Assembly: GCA_021286855.1 (NCBI GenBank)
Contig: JAJTBO010000021.1
Span: 1 to 64,000 of the forward strand
Reading direction: 5' to 3'
DNA length: 64,000 bases
Source: Hyphomicrobiales bacterium
GTDB taxonomy: Bacteria; Pseudomonadota; Alphaproteobacteria; Rhizobiales; Ancalomicrobiaceae
In this document: one piece after another, positions 1 through 6,374 of the stretch
Position numbering within the stretch: position 1 is the first letter of the stretch
How the letters are laid out: the number at the start of each line of letters is the position of its first letter
The notes under the pieces: generated by a model
What the model saw: the letters and a program-made list of their open reading frames with translations, nothing else
Databases searched by the model: none
Told to the model about the DNA's origin: nothing
Made by a program: the position numbers and the translations under genes

Positions 1-30
1 GTCTCACCGCATATCCCTACCTCAAACAGG

Positions 31-186
31 TCAGGACTTCATGAGGTTGGTATCATCCACCGCATCGAGAACGTGGTGGTGACGCTTCCCGAAATAGGCG
101 GCGACGTCCTTGCTCGTGGCGAACACGCGGCGTCCTTCGGTGTGGACGATCGGGGTGGTGGGGAGGGTCTTCGTGAGAGCGTTCAT
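31..186 (-). CDS. Very short Rha-like phage regulatory protein
   Basis: A 51-codon frame whose residues 21-47 (VFATSKDVAAYFGKRHHHVL and on) match the opening of the phage regulatory protein Rha family, where a TSrdVAxxFGKrHxxVL pattern is typical. The family domain is usually around 90-110 residues, so this copy stops after the first half and is either truncated or a mini form. The start ATG lies 6 bases past the stop of the gene upstream, with GAGAG before it, so the two are probably translated together. Rha proteins act in phage lysis-lysogeny control; whether this short form is active is unknown. Confidence 0.6.
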   Translation of the reverse strand: MNALTKTLPTTPIVHTEGRRVFATSKDVAAYFGKRHHHVLDAVDDTNLMKS

Positions 187-192
187 GTGCTC

Positions 193-501
193 TCAGAACC
201 GGTGACCGAACCGCCCCGCCCTCACGGCCTCCTCGACGTCCATGAAGTCGAGATCCCCAGCGAAGCGGACGGCCTCGGCGATCTCCTCTCCACGCGCGTT
301 GACGGCGGTCCTCATGGCGACCGTGCCGAGCGCCCCGCGTCGAACCATGGCGGGGAGTCGGCAGCGGATGGATTCGATCCGAGCCTTCTCGGCTTCCTCT
401 CTCGCCTGCGCTTCGATGGCGGCGTTCTCTTCGCTGTATCTGGAGACGGCGTCTCGGGCGATGCGACGGCGCACTTCGGCGGCCACCTCTCGCTTGCTCA
501 T
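193..501 (-). CDS. Hypothetical charged helical protein of the mobile element
   Basis: A 102-residue protein with no family I recognise. It is rich in Ala, Glu and Arg (residues 1-50 read as one long amphipathic helix) with a more mixed tail ending GRFGHRF. The start was set at the ATG preceded by GAGAAGGAAACC, a good ribosome binding site; a longer in-frame upstream extension has unlikely composition and no binding site. It sits immediately upstream of the Rha-like gene, probably in one transcript. The opposite strand is also open here but looks like a compositional shadow. Confidence 0.6.
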   Translation of the reverse strand: MSKREVAAEVRRRIARDAVSRYSEENAAIEAQAREEAEKARIESIRCRLPAMVRRGALGTVAMRTAVNARGEEIAEAVRFAGDLDFMDVEEAVRAGRFGHRF

Positions 502-608
502 GGTGGTTTCCTTCTCGGGTTGCGGATGTTTGGTGAAAAAATTCGTGGGGGTATTTGGATAAACGGAAAACGCGCGTTCCCCCGGGTTGGGTCGCCGGAA
601 TGACCAAG

Positions 609-690
609 GAGGGCCGTTCGTAGCCACCCGGTAGGTCGACCCTCGGCACTCTCGAACGCCCGTCTGCGCTCGCTCCCGCGTCACGGGAAT
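609..690. repeat. Element hairpin repeat, copy 1
   Basis: Arms GAGGGCCGTTCG (609-620) and CGAACGCCCGTC (653-664) pair at 10 of 12 positions. They are followed by a smaller dyad TCCCG-N5-CGGGA (674-688). Related copies lie at 2974-3057 and 3629-3711, all within the mobile element. This copy sits in the 332-base gap (502-833) between two divergent genes, which otherwise holds only short direct repeats and no gene I can support. Confidence 0.5.
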
Positions 691-756
691 GTGCCATTGG
701 ACCTTGCCCCAGTGTCTGTGACAGCGAGGGGCGAGAACGTGCCAGGAAATGTGCCA
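688..756 (+). repeat. Three AAYGTGCCA direct repeats upstream of resolvase
   Basis: AATGTGCCA at 688-696, AACGTGCCA at 736-744 and AATGTGCCA at 748-756, the last two spaced 12 bases apart. They lie between the divergent small gene and the resolvase start at 834. Serine resolvases usually bind sites next to their own gene, so these could be recombination subsites or operators; this is inference. Confidence 0.35.
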
Positions 757-833
757 CAAGAATGGTCATTGCATTCTGGCAGGCGGTGTGATTCTCTGTC
801 TTAGAACCTAATGGCAGAGATGGAGCCGCCGTC

Positions 834-1403
834 ATGATGCTCGTGGGATACGCCCGGACCTCCACAACGGAACAGGTCGCAGGCATCGATGCCCAGCGCA
901 GGGATCTCACTGCGGCGGGGTGTGAGAAGCTGTTCGAGGAACAGGTGTCCTCCGTCGCCCCTCGGAAGGAGTTGAACGCCCTCATCGACTTCATCCGGGA
1001 GGGTGACGTCGTGGTGGTGACGAAGCTCGATCGTCTCGCCCGGTCGATGCGGGATCTCATGGAGATCGTCGCAAGGATCGAGGCGAAGGGTGCGAGCCTG
1101 CGCATCCTCGCCATGGATCTCGACACGGCATCGCCCACGGGCAAGCTGATGATGAACGTGCTGGGATCGGTCGCTCAGTTCGAACGAGAGATGATGCTCG
1201 AACGGCAGCGGGAGGGCATCGCCAAGGCGAAGGCCGAGGGGAAGTACAAGGGGCGGAAGCCCACGGCGAGGGACAAGACGGATGAGATCAGGGCACTGAA
1301 GGCGCAAGGATTGACTGCGGATGAAGTCGCCACGAAGGTTGGTGTATCTGTTCGATCTGTGTTCAGGTCTCTCGAGAACAAGAACGCCTGCTTAGTTATC
1401 TAG
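834..1403 (+). CDS. Serine recombinase (resolvase/invertase family)
   Basis: A 189-residue small serine recombinase. The N-terminal catalytic domain opens MLVGYARTSTTEQ, with the nucleophile Ser10 and Arg8, and continues with KLDRLARS, the conserved arginine segment, and the long E helix near residues 100-130. The C-terminal part from about 140 (DEIRALKAQGLTADEVATKV) is a helix-turn-helix for DNA recognition. Length is normal for Tn3/Hin-type enzymes. GGAG sits 8 bases before the ATG; the second ATG, one codon on, is an equally possible start. Its role in this element may be resolving dimers or switching a segment; no inverted target sites were identified with confidence. Confidence 0.9.
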   Translation: MMLVGYARTSTTEQVAGIDAQRRDLTAAGCEKLFEEQVSSVAPRKELNALIDFIREGDVVVVTKLDRLARSMRDLMEIVARIEAKGASLRILAMDLDTASPTGKLMMNVLGSVAQFEREMMLERQREGIAKAKAEGKYKGRKPTARDKTDEIRALKAQGLTADEVATKVGVSVRSVFRSLENKNACLVI

Positions 1404-1457
1404 CTATCTTTATATGTACCACACATATAAGGATAGAGTGGAAGTTCTTCCGTTGTT

Positions 1458-1498
1458 ACCCTCTCGGCCTCGTCTCACTGAGATCTGGTCGAGAGGGT
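1458..1498. terminator. Bidirectional hairpin terminator
   Basis: A perfect 9-bp stem ACCCTCTCG (1458-1466) / CGAGAGGGT (1490-1498) ending in TTTA lies between the convergent resolvase and the 58-residue gene. An AT-rich dyad TATATGT-N5-ACATATA (1411-1429) lies just after the resolvase stop and may be an operator or part of the same termination region. Confidence 0.5.
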
Positions 1499-1571
1499 TT
1501 AACTGCTTCACATCACGAAAGTTTTGGGGTTCGCCTCTGTCTCCCGGCGTCAGATCCTTTTCGAAAATCCT

Positions 1572-1748
1572 TCACCGGAGCGGCGTGAACGTCTCCGGGA
1601 CGCTCATCGGTTCTTCCAGCATGCGGAGCGCTTCCGTGAGAACGGCGTTCAACTGAGTCTCCCGCGCTCCTTCGGACGCTCCGGCCATTCTCCGGGCTTC
1701 GGCTTCGAACTCGGGAGAGAGGCGGCGAGATCGATAACGGCGCACCAT
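1572..1748 (-). CDS. Small basic/acidic protein coupled to the upstream phage-like gene
   Basis: A 58-residue frame opening MVRRYRSRRLSPEFEAEARR and continuing with a helical segment TQLNAVLTEALRMLEE. No family recognised. Its ATG overlaps the upstream stop as TGATG (1750-1746), a classic translational coupling, which is the main reason to believe it is real. The basic start followed by an acidic helix could suit a small DNA- or protein-binding partner; that is a guess. The convergent terminator at 1458-1498 lies downstream. Confidence 0.55.
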   Translation of the reverse strand: MVRRYRSRRLSPEFEAEARRMAGASEGARETQLNAVLTEALRMLEEPMSVPETFTPLR

Positions 1749-2668
1749 CAGCGACGGGCGGTCATGAGGCTACCCGCACGGCCGGTCTTGATCAGAACAG
1801 ACCAGCGATCGGACCCACCGGGATAGTGAACGACGATATGGCCGTCCTGCCGCACGCAGCGGACGCCCTCGGCCCACGGCAGCGCCTCCACCTCTCCGGG
1901 AGAATGCTTGTCGGCCGTTTCCAGATACCGAGCGCCGATCGACTTGAAGCCCTTGGTCGAGCCCATCATCGCCAGTTCTTGGGTCGCTCGCTTCAAGCCG
2001 GCCGGGTCGGTTTTCCGAGCCCACTCGTAGACCGCTTGATGGTCGTTCGAGAAGCCCGCGATGGCGGTATCGGCCTGCTTCTGGAAACCGGCCATGATCG
2101 TGTCGACCTTCGCCCGCATGTCGGTCGGATGAATGCCGGCCTCCGAGGCAAGGCGATTGACCGCGTCATCCGAGACGACGCCCGTGTCCGTGAAGTCGGA
2201 AAGGGCAGCGACCTGCGTGGACGGCTGCGTCACGGCGGCGAGTTCCGTCATCAGGGCTTCGGTCGGGGCGTCCATCAGTTCGACCTCGGCCGTCCTCTCG
2301 GGAGCCTTCTCGACCTTCTCTTCGGGAGCCTTGCCGCCCTCCTCCGTGATCAGCCCGGTTCGGCGGGCGACGCCGTAAGTCGTCTCCACACCGTTGATGG
2401 TGACGATATCGCTGTCCTTGGCTTCTCGACCGTTGATCGGCGATCCCGTGGCGGAGCGGATATCGTAGCCCTTGCCGCTGTCGGTGAAGTGGCCGGTGTT
2501 GACCGAGGCCACACCGAGGGCGGTGAACTGTCCCGTGTAGGCATCGATGACCCCGCCCGAGTTACCGGCACGGACGGTCACGCGAGGGCCACCCTCGGGA
2601 GCAAGGTTCGTCTGCGGAGTAACGATCGAGTCGTCATCGCTGTATGCGTTGTAAGAAACTACGGCCAT
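1748..2668 (-). CDS. Phage-like hydrophilic protein of unknown function
   Basis: A 306-residue hydrophilic protein. The start is well supported by AAGGAGG 5 bases before the ATG. Residues 1-115 are Gly/Thr/Asp-rich, 115-135 are a Lys/Glu/Pro linker, and 150-260 are predicted helical (DDAVNRLASEAGIHPTDMRA, then VYEWARKTDP). The helical half faintly recalls podovirus scaffolding or capsid-assembly proteins, where a 'WA' motif follows an aGI-helix, but the resemblance is weak and I do not assign the function. It is the first gene of a two-gene unit with the 58-residue protein and lies behind dyad-rich putative operators. Confidence 0.65.
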   Translation of the reverse strand: MAVVSYNAYSDDDSIVTPQTNLAPEGGPRVTVRAGNSGGVIDAYTGQFTALGVASVNTGHFTDSGKGYDIRSATGSPINGREAKDSDIVTINGVETTYGVARRTGLITEEGGKAPEEKVEKAPERTAEVELMDAPTEALMTELAAVTQPSTQVAALSDFTDTGVVSDDAVNRLASEAGIHPTDMRAKVDTIMAGFQKQADTAIAGFSNDHQAVYEWARKTDPAGLKRATQELAMMGSTKGFKSIGARYLETADKHSPGEVEALPWAEGVRCVRQDGHIVVHYPGGSDRWSVLIKTGRAGSLMTARR

Positions 2669-2694
2669 GCGGCCTCCTTGTTTATGTTGACCCT

Positions 2695-2756
2695 TGCATT
2701 AGATGCACAGGTACAAGTATTGACAGGGTGAATGAAGTTATTTGTCTTGACGACAA
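2695..2756. promoter_or_regulatory. Putative operator dyads upstream of the 306-residue gene
   Basis: TGCAT-TAG-ATGCA (2695-2707) is a perfect dyad, and TTGTC-N5-GACAA (2742-2756) is a second one, both just upstream of the minus-strand start at 2668. On the minus strand TGTCAA, 16 bases, TCTAAT form a plausible promoter whose -10 overlaps the first dyad. The arrangement suggests repression at the promoter by an element-encoded regulator, but no regulator is identified. Confidence 0.35.
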
Positions 2757-2819
2757 TTCAGAACACAGATACGTCTTCGCTCGTCGACTTGTTGGAAGTC
2801 GATTTGAGCGGAGCTATCG

Positions 2820-2945
2820 ATGATGATTGTTCGGATTGGTGAGTTCGAGTTGGAAGTACGCGCGTTCACCCTCTTCGTCCGTATCCCGAGGATCGGCGAA
2901 CTCTGGATGGGCAACGGAGAGTTCGTCGTCAGTCGTCCGGTGTGA
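2820..2945 (+). CDS. Possible 41-residue small protein
   Basis: A short frame starting ATGATGATT with GCGGAG six bases upstream and ending just before the hairpin at 2974. The product has alternating hydrophobic and charged residues (FVRIPRIGELWMGNGEFVVS), like a small beta-rich protein. Length is too small to judge by composition. The good ribosome binding site, stop and following hairpin terminator support it; no homologue is known to me. Confidence 0.35.
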   Translation: MMIVRIGEFELEVRAFTLFVRIPRIGELWMGNGEFVVSRPV

Positions 2946-2973
2946 TGACAGCGGCGTCTGACAGATTCATCGT

Positions 2974-3057
2974 GGACGGCCGTTTTGGGTTCTCTGGTGC
3001 ATGGGTAGCCGGAGATCCGAGAACGGCCGTCCTTGGTCGTTACCGCGTCTCGGGAAT
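2974..3057. repeat. Element hairpin repeat, copy 2, likely bidirectional terminator
   Basis: Perfect 11-bp arms GGACGGCCGTT (2974-2984) and AACGGCCGTCC (3022-3032), with a further imperfect inner stem, and a trailing CCGCGTCTCGGGAAT (3043-3057) shared with the other copies. It lies between a plus-strand small gene and the end of the minus-strand 110-residue gene, so it probably terminates both. The tail overlaps the last codons of the 110-residue gene. Confidence 0.6.
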
Positions 3058-3372
3058 CTCCGGTTCATAGGCGATGGAAGGCCTCGGTCGATAGGCGACG
3101 AAGGCCGGTCCCTTCTTCTCGTCCTCCCGAGCAGTGCGCTTGCGGAAGTAGCCGACCGAACCGAAGACGTGACGAGCAGGGGAACCCGTTCGGTAGGTCT
3201 CGATCATGTCCTCGTCGGCAGCGCCGAGCGAGTGAAGGAGACGAGCGGCGTCACAGATGGGCGACTTGGACTTCTCGATCCAGACTTGCCCAGTTTCCCG
3301 ATCTCGGACCTCGTAGCGGTAACCCGCCGAGGTGAGGGAGACGGGATTGATGTCGATGCTATGCGTATTCAC
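3040..3372 (-). CDS. Hypothetical 110-residue protein of the mobile element
   Basis: Starts at GTG with AAGGAG 4 bases upstream. The product reads like a compact soluble protein: GYRYEVRDRETGQVWIEKSK looks like two beta strands, CDAARLLHSLGAADEDMIET like a helix, followed by a basic tail. No family recognised. Its final codons fall in the tail of hairpin copy 2. The opposite strand is open as well but gives an unlikely Arg/Gly/Ser-rich product. Confidence 0.6.
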   Translation of the reverse strand: MNTHSIDINPVSLTSAGYRYEVRDRETGQVWIEKSKSPICDAARLLHSLGAADEDMIETYRTGSPARHVFGSVGYFRKRTAREDEKKGPAFVAYRPRPSIAYEPEIPETR

Positions 3373-3424
3373 GGTACTCCTTGATCGCCGATGACGATCT
3401 TATTCCTAGGTACAGATTGATAGA

Positions 3425-3494
3425 TGAAGATTGATTCAGGTTACTAGTGAAGATGGATTCATAGGGTAGATCTGGATTATGAAGATCCTTGAAG
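3425..3494 (+). repeat. Iteron-like TGAAGAT direct repeats in an AT-rich gap
   Basis: TGAAGATTGATTCA at 3425-3438, TGAAGATGGATTCA at 3448-3461 (23 bases on, about two helical turns), then TGAAGATCC at 3480 and TTGAAGATG near 3489. They lie in the 361-base stretch 3373-3733 without a gene, which is locally AT-rich then pyrimidine-rich. Such spacing suits a protein-binding array (replication, excision or transcription control); the role is inferred only. Confidence 0.4.
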
Positions 3495-3628
3495 ATGCAC
3501 TTTCAAATGAACCATCAGGGAATCTTTCATTCCATCATCCTCTCATCTCCTCCCCCTATAGTCCCCCTCCTCTTCTCTCCTTCTTCCGTGTCTTCACACC
3601 GAAGGGGCCGGTCGACCAAACCAGCCAA

Positions 3629-3711
3629 GGACGGGCGTTCAGGGGTCAGGGGTAACTCTGTAGCTCCGAGCCTACGATCGGCCGTCCACGGTCGCTCCCG
3701 CGTCTCGGGAA
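3629..3711. repeat. Element hairpin repeat, copy 3, likely terminator
   Basis: Arms GGACGGGCGTTC (3629-3640) and GATCGGCCGTCC (3676-3687) pair imperfectly (9 of 12) and are followed by TCCCG-N5-CGGGA, the tail dyad shared with copy 1. It lies directly downstream of the minus-strand ribbon-helix-helix gene, where a terminator is expected. Confidence 0.5.
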
Positions 3712-3733
3712 TCGACCTTCCAGGGCGTGAGGA

Positions 3734-3946
3734 TCAGTCGTCCAGCCACGACCAGATCGGACGACGGTCGTCGACCAACTGCGCCAGAGCCTCGGCGATG
3801 ACCAGAGACCGGCTCGGCTTGAGGCGAGGATTGGCGGCCTTGATCCGAGCGACGTAGCGGTCGATCCTCTCGATCTCGGCGGGCGTGATGGTGATGTTCA
3901 GGGTCTTCGTATCCGACCGATGTCGGCGCTTCGAAGTATCGATCAT
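3734..3946 (-). CDS. Ribbon-helix-helix DNA-binding protein
   Basis: A 70-residue protein with a basic head and TLNITITPAEIERIDRYVAR (from about residue 15), a beta strand followed by helix as in Arc/MetJ/CopG-type proteins, then helix RSLVIAEALAQLVDD. The ATG is preceded by AAGGAAAG at 7 bases; longer upstream reading has no support. Lying downstream of the integrase on the same strand, it may act as an excisionase-like or copy-control regulator, or as a partnerless antitoxin-like repressor; no toxin gene is adjacent. Confidence 0.7.
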   Translation of the reverse strand: MIDTSKRRHRSDTKTLNITITPAEIERIDRYVARIKAANPRLKPSRSLVIAEALAQLVDDRRPIWSWLDD

Positions 3947-3972
3947 GCTGTGCTTTCCTTGTGTAGGATTCT

Positions 3973-4004
3973 GAAAAAAGAAGAGCCGCCCAACGAGGAG
4001 CGGC
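3973..4004 (-). terminator. Integrase terminator
   Basis: On the minus strand a GCCGC-N10-GCGGC stem (4004-3985) is followed by TCTTCTTTTTTC. It lies 45 bases past the integrase stop and just before the ribbon-helix-helix gene, so the two genes may be separate units. Confidence 0.45.
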
Positions 4005-4048
4005 CCGACGCGCTTATGCCTATATGCGGGGTAATTACTACGCAACGA

Positions 4049-5404
4049 CTACACAGGAAGGCTAACCGCCTGAACGCACGAGCGAAGTTGTTCTCGGGAA
4101 GACGGTCCGGCGTATACGCTCATCGTGAGGCCGAGAGGCTCATCATCAGTGTTGTGCCCCACCACTTCGGCGATGGTCCACCCTGTGTAGCCGATCCCCG
4201 GTTCGACCAGACGTGCCTTGGCCCTATCGATGAACCAGCGCCGGAAGGAGTGCATGTCGGCCGTATCCTGCCGAGAGTTGGCCCCCTTCTCGCCGATGCC
4301 GAGCTTCCGCCGGTAGCGAGAGAACGATTGTGAAACCGAGGCACCGCGCCGTCGCTTCGTATTCTCCGAGCCGGGAAGATCGTCAAACAGGTAGTCCCCC
4401 GAACTCTTGCCCTGGGTCCGACGCTCGACCAGAGAACAAAGGCTGGAGTGAATCGGCACCACACGCTCCGCCGCCTCGGTCTTTCCGAACCGCACGTGGA
4501 AGCAATCTTCGAATATATCCGAGACTCTGAGCGCCGCCAGTTCGCCCGTTCTCAGTCCACTCAACGCAAGGATGGTGATAAAATCCAGCAAAGTGCGCTG
4601 AGACTTTCCATCGGAAAGAGAAGACAACAGACTCTTCACTTCCTCGTTGGTGAACGGCCGCTTTGACCGCTTGCGCTCCCCCATCCGCCTCGCCGCTTTG
4701 TCACTGATACGCAATTCAGACCAAAAATTTTCGCCGGTCCATGAACTATTCGCCCGATGCCACTTCCATAGTCTAGTTATCCATGAGATATGATCGTTAG
4801 CTGTCGCGCTATTAACCTGCTTTGAAATGTATGTTTCCAAGACAAATCTTGATCCTTGCGGCCGATCAATCAACTCAAAACACGGAAATATATTCGATTT
4901 CTCGCACCACTTCACGAGAACAGCTACAGAGTGCCGAGCTTTTGCCTCAGTGTGCCCTTGGTATCGATTGGCCGAGACCCATTGATCGACGACGGTCGCA
5001 ATCGGAGTAGCCTTTCCATCGGCCACCGCGAGAAATCGCGCGGCGTACTCTTCTCCCACACTTTGCCGCAGAGGCTCGATCACGGAATCTAGCATTACCG
5101 AGCGAGGGTCCACTTCCTCCGGTGACCCTGTGGGGTCGCTCAGCGCATCTCGCCAGAGCAACGCTCTTTCGAGCGCAGCCTTTCCTTCCTTGGACTTGGC
5201 TACCTCGACGCCACGCAACTCGGACATGATCCGAGCAACGATCGGACCTTTCAAAATCTCCGCTTCCAACGGATCCGCCGTGTGAAGAGGCACCTTGATA
5301 TGGGCCTTCCCGACTTTGGCGCGCATGACTGCCGGGACAGCGATCCTCACCCGGATCTTTGCCCCGTGCCATTCAAGGTACCTGCCTAAGCGCTTGGTCT
5401 TCAT
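4049..5404 (-). CDS. Tyrosine site-specific integrase, DUF6538 type
   Basis: A 451-residue phage-type integrase. The N-terminal arm-binding part (IRVRIAVPAVMRAKVGKAHI) matches the DUF6538 head seen in many alphaproteobacterial integrases; a SAM-like core-binding region follows at about 130-240. The catalytic set is complete: Arg285 (SGLRTGELAAL), His385-x-x-Arg388 (MHSFRRWF), His417 (VVGHNTDD) and the nucleophile Tyr431 (SVYAG). I chose the ATG at 5404 because the 23 codons upstream are produced by the ACCCC repeats, which look like binding sites, not protein. It sits at the edge of the element, facing inward, next to the chromosomal rhamnose operon, as expected for an element integrase. Confidence 0.92.
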   Translation of the reverse strand: MKTKRLGRYLEWHGAKIRVRIAVPAVMRAKVGKAHIKVPLHTADPLEAEILKGPIVARIMSELRGVEVAKSKEGKAALERALLWRDALSDPTGSPEEVDPRSVMLDSVIEPLRQSVGEEYAARFLAVADGKATPIATVVDQWVSANRYQGHTEAKARHSVAVLVKWCEKSNIFPCFELIDRPQGSRFVLETYISKQVNSATANDHISWITRLWKWHRANSSWTGENFWSELRISDKAARRMGERKRSKRPFTNEEVKSLLSSLSDGKSQRTLLDFITILALSGLRTGELAALRVSDIFEDCFHVRFGKTEAAERVVPIHSSLCSLVERRTQGKSSGDYLFDDLPGSENTKRRRGASVSQSFSRYRRKLGIGEKGANSRQDTADMHSFRRWFIDRAKARLVEPGIGYTGWTIAEVVGHNTDDEPLGLTMSVYAGPSSREQLRSCVQAVSLPV

Positions 5405-5424
5405 GGTCTTCCCAACGGTGAAGC

Positions 5425-5455
5425 TACCCCAGAAATACCCCAATAAAATACCCCA
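5425..5455 (+). repeat. TACCCCA direct repeats, candidate integrase arm sites
   Basis: TACCCCA occurs at 5425-5431, 5436-5442 and 5449-5455 (TGGGGTA on the minus strand), spaced 11 and 13 bases. Short direct repeats of this kind next to an integrase start are typical of arm-type binding sites. Confidence 0.5.
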
Positions 5456-5598
5456 AGCAATTCTAAAATCCATTTAATACCAATGAATTAAAGGCCTTCG
5501 ACGACTGATGAATCCCTCCCCTAGGGAGCGCCATTTCCCAGCAGGTTTGTGAAATCTCTGCGTCCGGCTTCGCGGCCGGTGGCGTCCTTTTCATGAAA
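5456..5598. other. Right junction region of the integrated element
   Basis: Between the arm-like repeats and the rhamnose operon promoter, GC content rises to the chromosomal level. A segment near 5510-5535 (AATCCCTCCCC then AGCGCCA) superficially resembles a tRNA 3' end, but it cannot be folded into T-arm plus acceptor, so no tRNA-derived attachment site is claimed. The core crossover site cannot be set without the left junction. Confidence 0.35.
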
Positions 5599-5628
5599 TT
5601 GCGGATGGTCGCCCCAGCGCGCTACAGT
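5599..5628 (+). promoter_or_regulatory. Putative promoter of the rhamnose operon
   Basis: TTGCGG (5599-5604), an 18-base spacer and TACAGT (5623-5628) resemble a sigma-70 promoter about 100 bases before rfbC. Confidence 0.35.
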
Positions 5629-5730
5629 CCGCCGGCGTGCGTCGCCTCGACCGATCCGCGACCTCGAAGTCCGAGCCGCCGAGACCGGATCGGATAGATC
5701 GAGCCCCAATCCGATGAAGGACGACATGAG

Positions 5731-6303
5731 ATGCCCCCTGTTCGCGTGATCACGCCCCGCCGTTTCGGCGACGATCGCGGCTGGTTCTGCGAGACCCATT
5801 CGGATCGCAACTTCACCCGCGACACCGGGCTCGAGATCCGCTTCGTGCAGGACAACCAGTCGCTCTCGCACCCCGTCCACACGCTGCGCGGCATCCACTT
5901 CCAACGGCCGCCGCATGCCCAGGCCAAGCTGGTGCGCTGCCTGAAGGGACGCATCTTCGACGTCGCCGTCGATCTGCGCCGGGGCTCGCCGACCTATGCG
6001 GGATGGGTCGGCGTCGAACTCGACGCGGCCAGCGGACGACAGCTGTTCATTCCGGCCGGCTTCGGGCACGGCTTCGTGACGCTGGAGCCGGATACCGAAG
6101 TCTTCTACAAGGTCGACGACTTCTACGCGGCCGATTGCGACGGCGGCGTCCGTTGGGACGATCCGGCGATCGGCGTCGACTGGGGTCTGCCGGCGGACGT
6201 CGCACCAGCGCTCTCGCCCAAGGATGCGGCGCTGCCGGCGCTCGCCGAGTTCGACAGTCCGTTCGACTATGACGGCGTTCCGCTCGGCCCGATCGAGGCG
6301 TGA
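5731..6303 (+). CDS. rfbC: dTDP-4-dehydrorhamnose 3,5-epimerase
   Basis: A 190-residue RmlC-type cupin that epimerises C3 and C5 of dTDP-4-keto-6-deoxyglucose in dTDP-L-rhamnose synthesis. The pattern is full length: FCETHSDRNF and QDNQSLS near the start, TLRGIHFQRPPHAQAKLVR carrying the catalytic His, GRIFDVAVDLRRGSPTY, and the late FYKVDDFYA and WDDPAIGVDW motifs. GAAGGA lies 9 bases before the ATG. First gene of the operon; 71 bases separate it from rfbB, holding a strong hairpin. Rhamnose made here would go to lipopolysaccharide or exopolysaccharide. Confidence 0.95.
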   Translation: MPPVRVITPRRFGDDRGWFCETHSDRNFTRDTGLEIRFVQDNQSLSHPVHTLRGIHFQRPPHAQAKLVRCLKGRIFDVAVDLRRGSPTYAGWVGVELDAASGRQLFIPAGFGHGFVTLEPDTEVFYKVDDFYAADCDGGVRWDDPAIGVDWGLPADVAPALSPKDAALPALAEFDSPFDYDGVPLGPIEA

Positions 6304-6312
6304 GACCGAGTT

Positions 6313-6343
6313 CACGAAGCTTCGACCTGCTCGAAACTTCGTG
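6313..6343 (+). other. Intercistronic hairpin between rfbC and rfbB
   Basis: CACGAAGCTTCG (6313-6324) pairs with CGAAACTTCGTG (6332-6343) with one mismatch and a 7-base loop. There is no T-run, so it is more likely an RNA-stability or processing hairpin than a terminator. Confidence 0.5.
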
Positions 6344-6374
6344 GGACGGGTGAGAGACGAGACGGGGAGGATCG

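Noticed and set aside
73-603. A plus-strand open frame across the first small minus-strand genes
   Set aside because: The minus strand has the Rha-like match and two good ribosome binding sites; the plus frame has none and an implausible composition.
3489-3857. Plus-strand frame across the pyrimidine-rich gap and the ribbon-helix-helix gene
   Set aside because: Its product is Ser/Pro/Arg low-complexity, and the minus-strand ribbon-helix-helix gene has a recognised fold and good start.
5404-5473. N-terminal extension of the integrase
   Set aside because: The 23 codons are produced by direct repeats and would add a hydrophobic segment foreign to integrases; the internal ATG fits the DUF6538 start.
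5508-5535. A tRNA 3'-end-like segment at the element junction
   Set aside because: The AATCCCTCC and GCGCCA parts cannot be placed in a T-arm and acceptor stem with correct lengths.
5521-6315. Minus-strand frame across rfbC
   Set aside because: It mirrors rfbC, whose full family motifs are on the plus strand.
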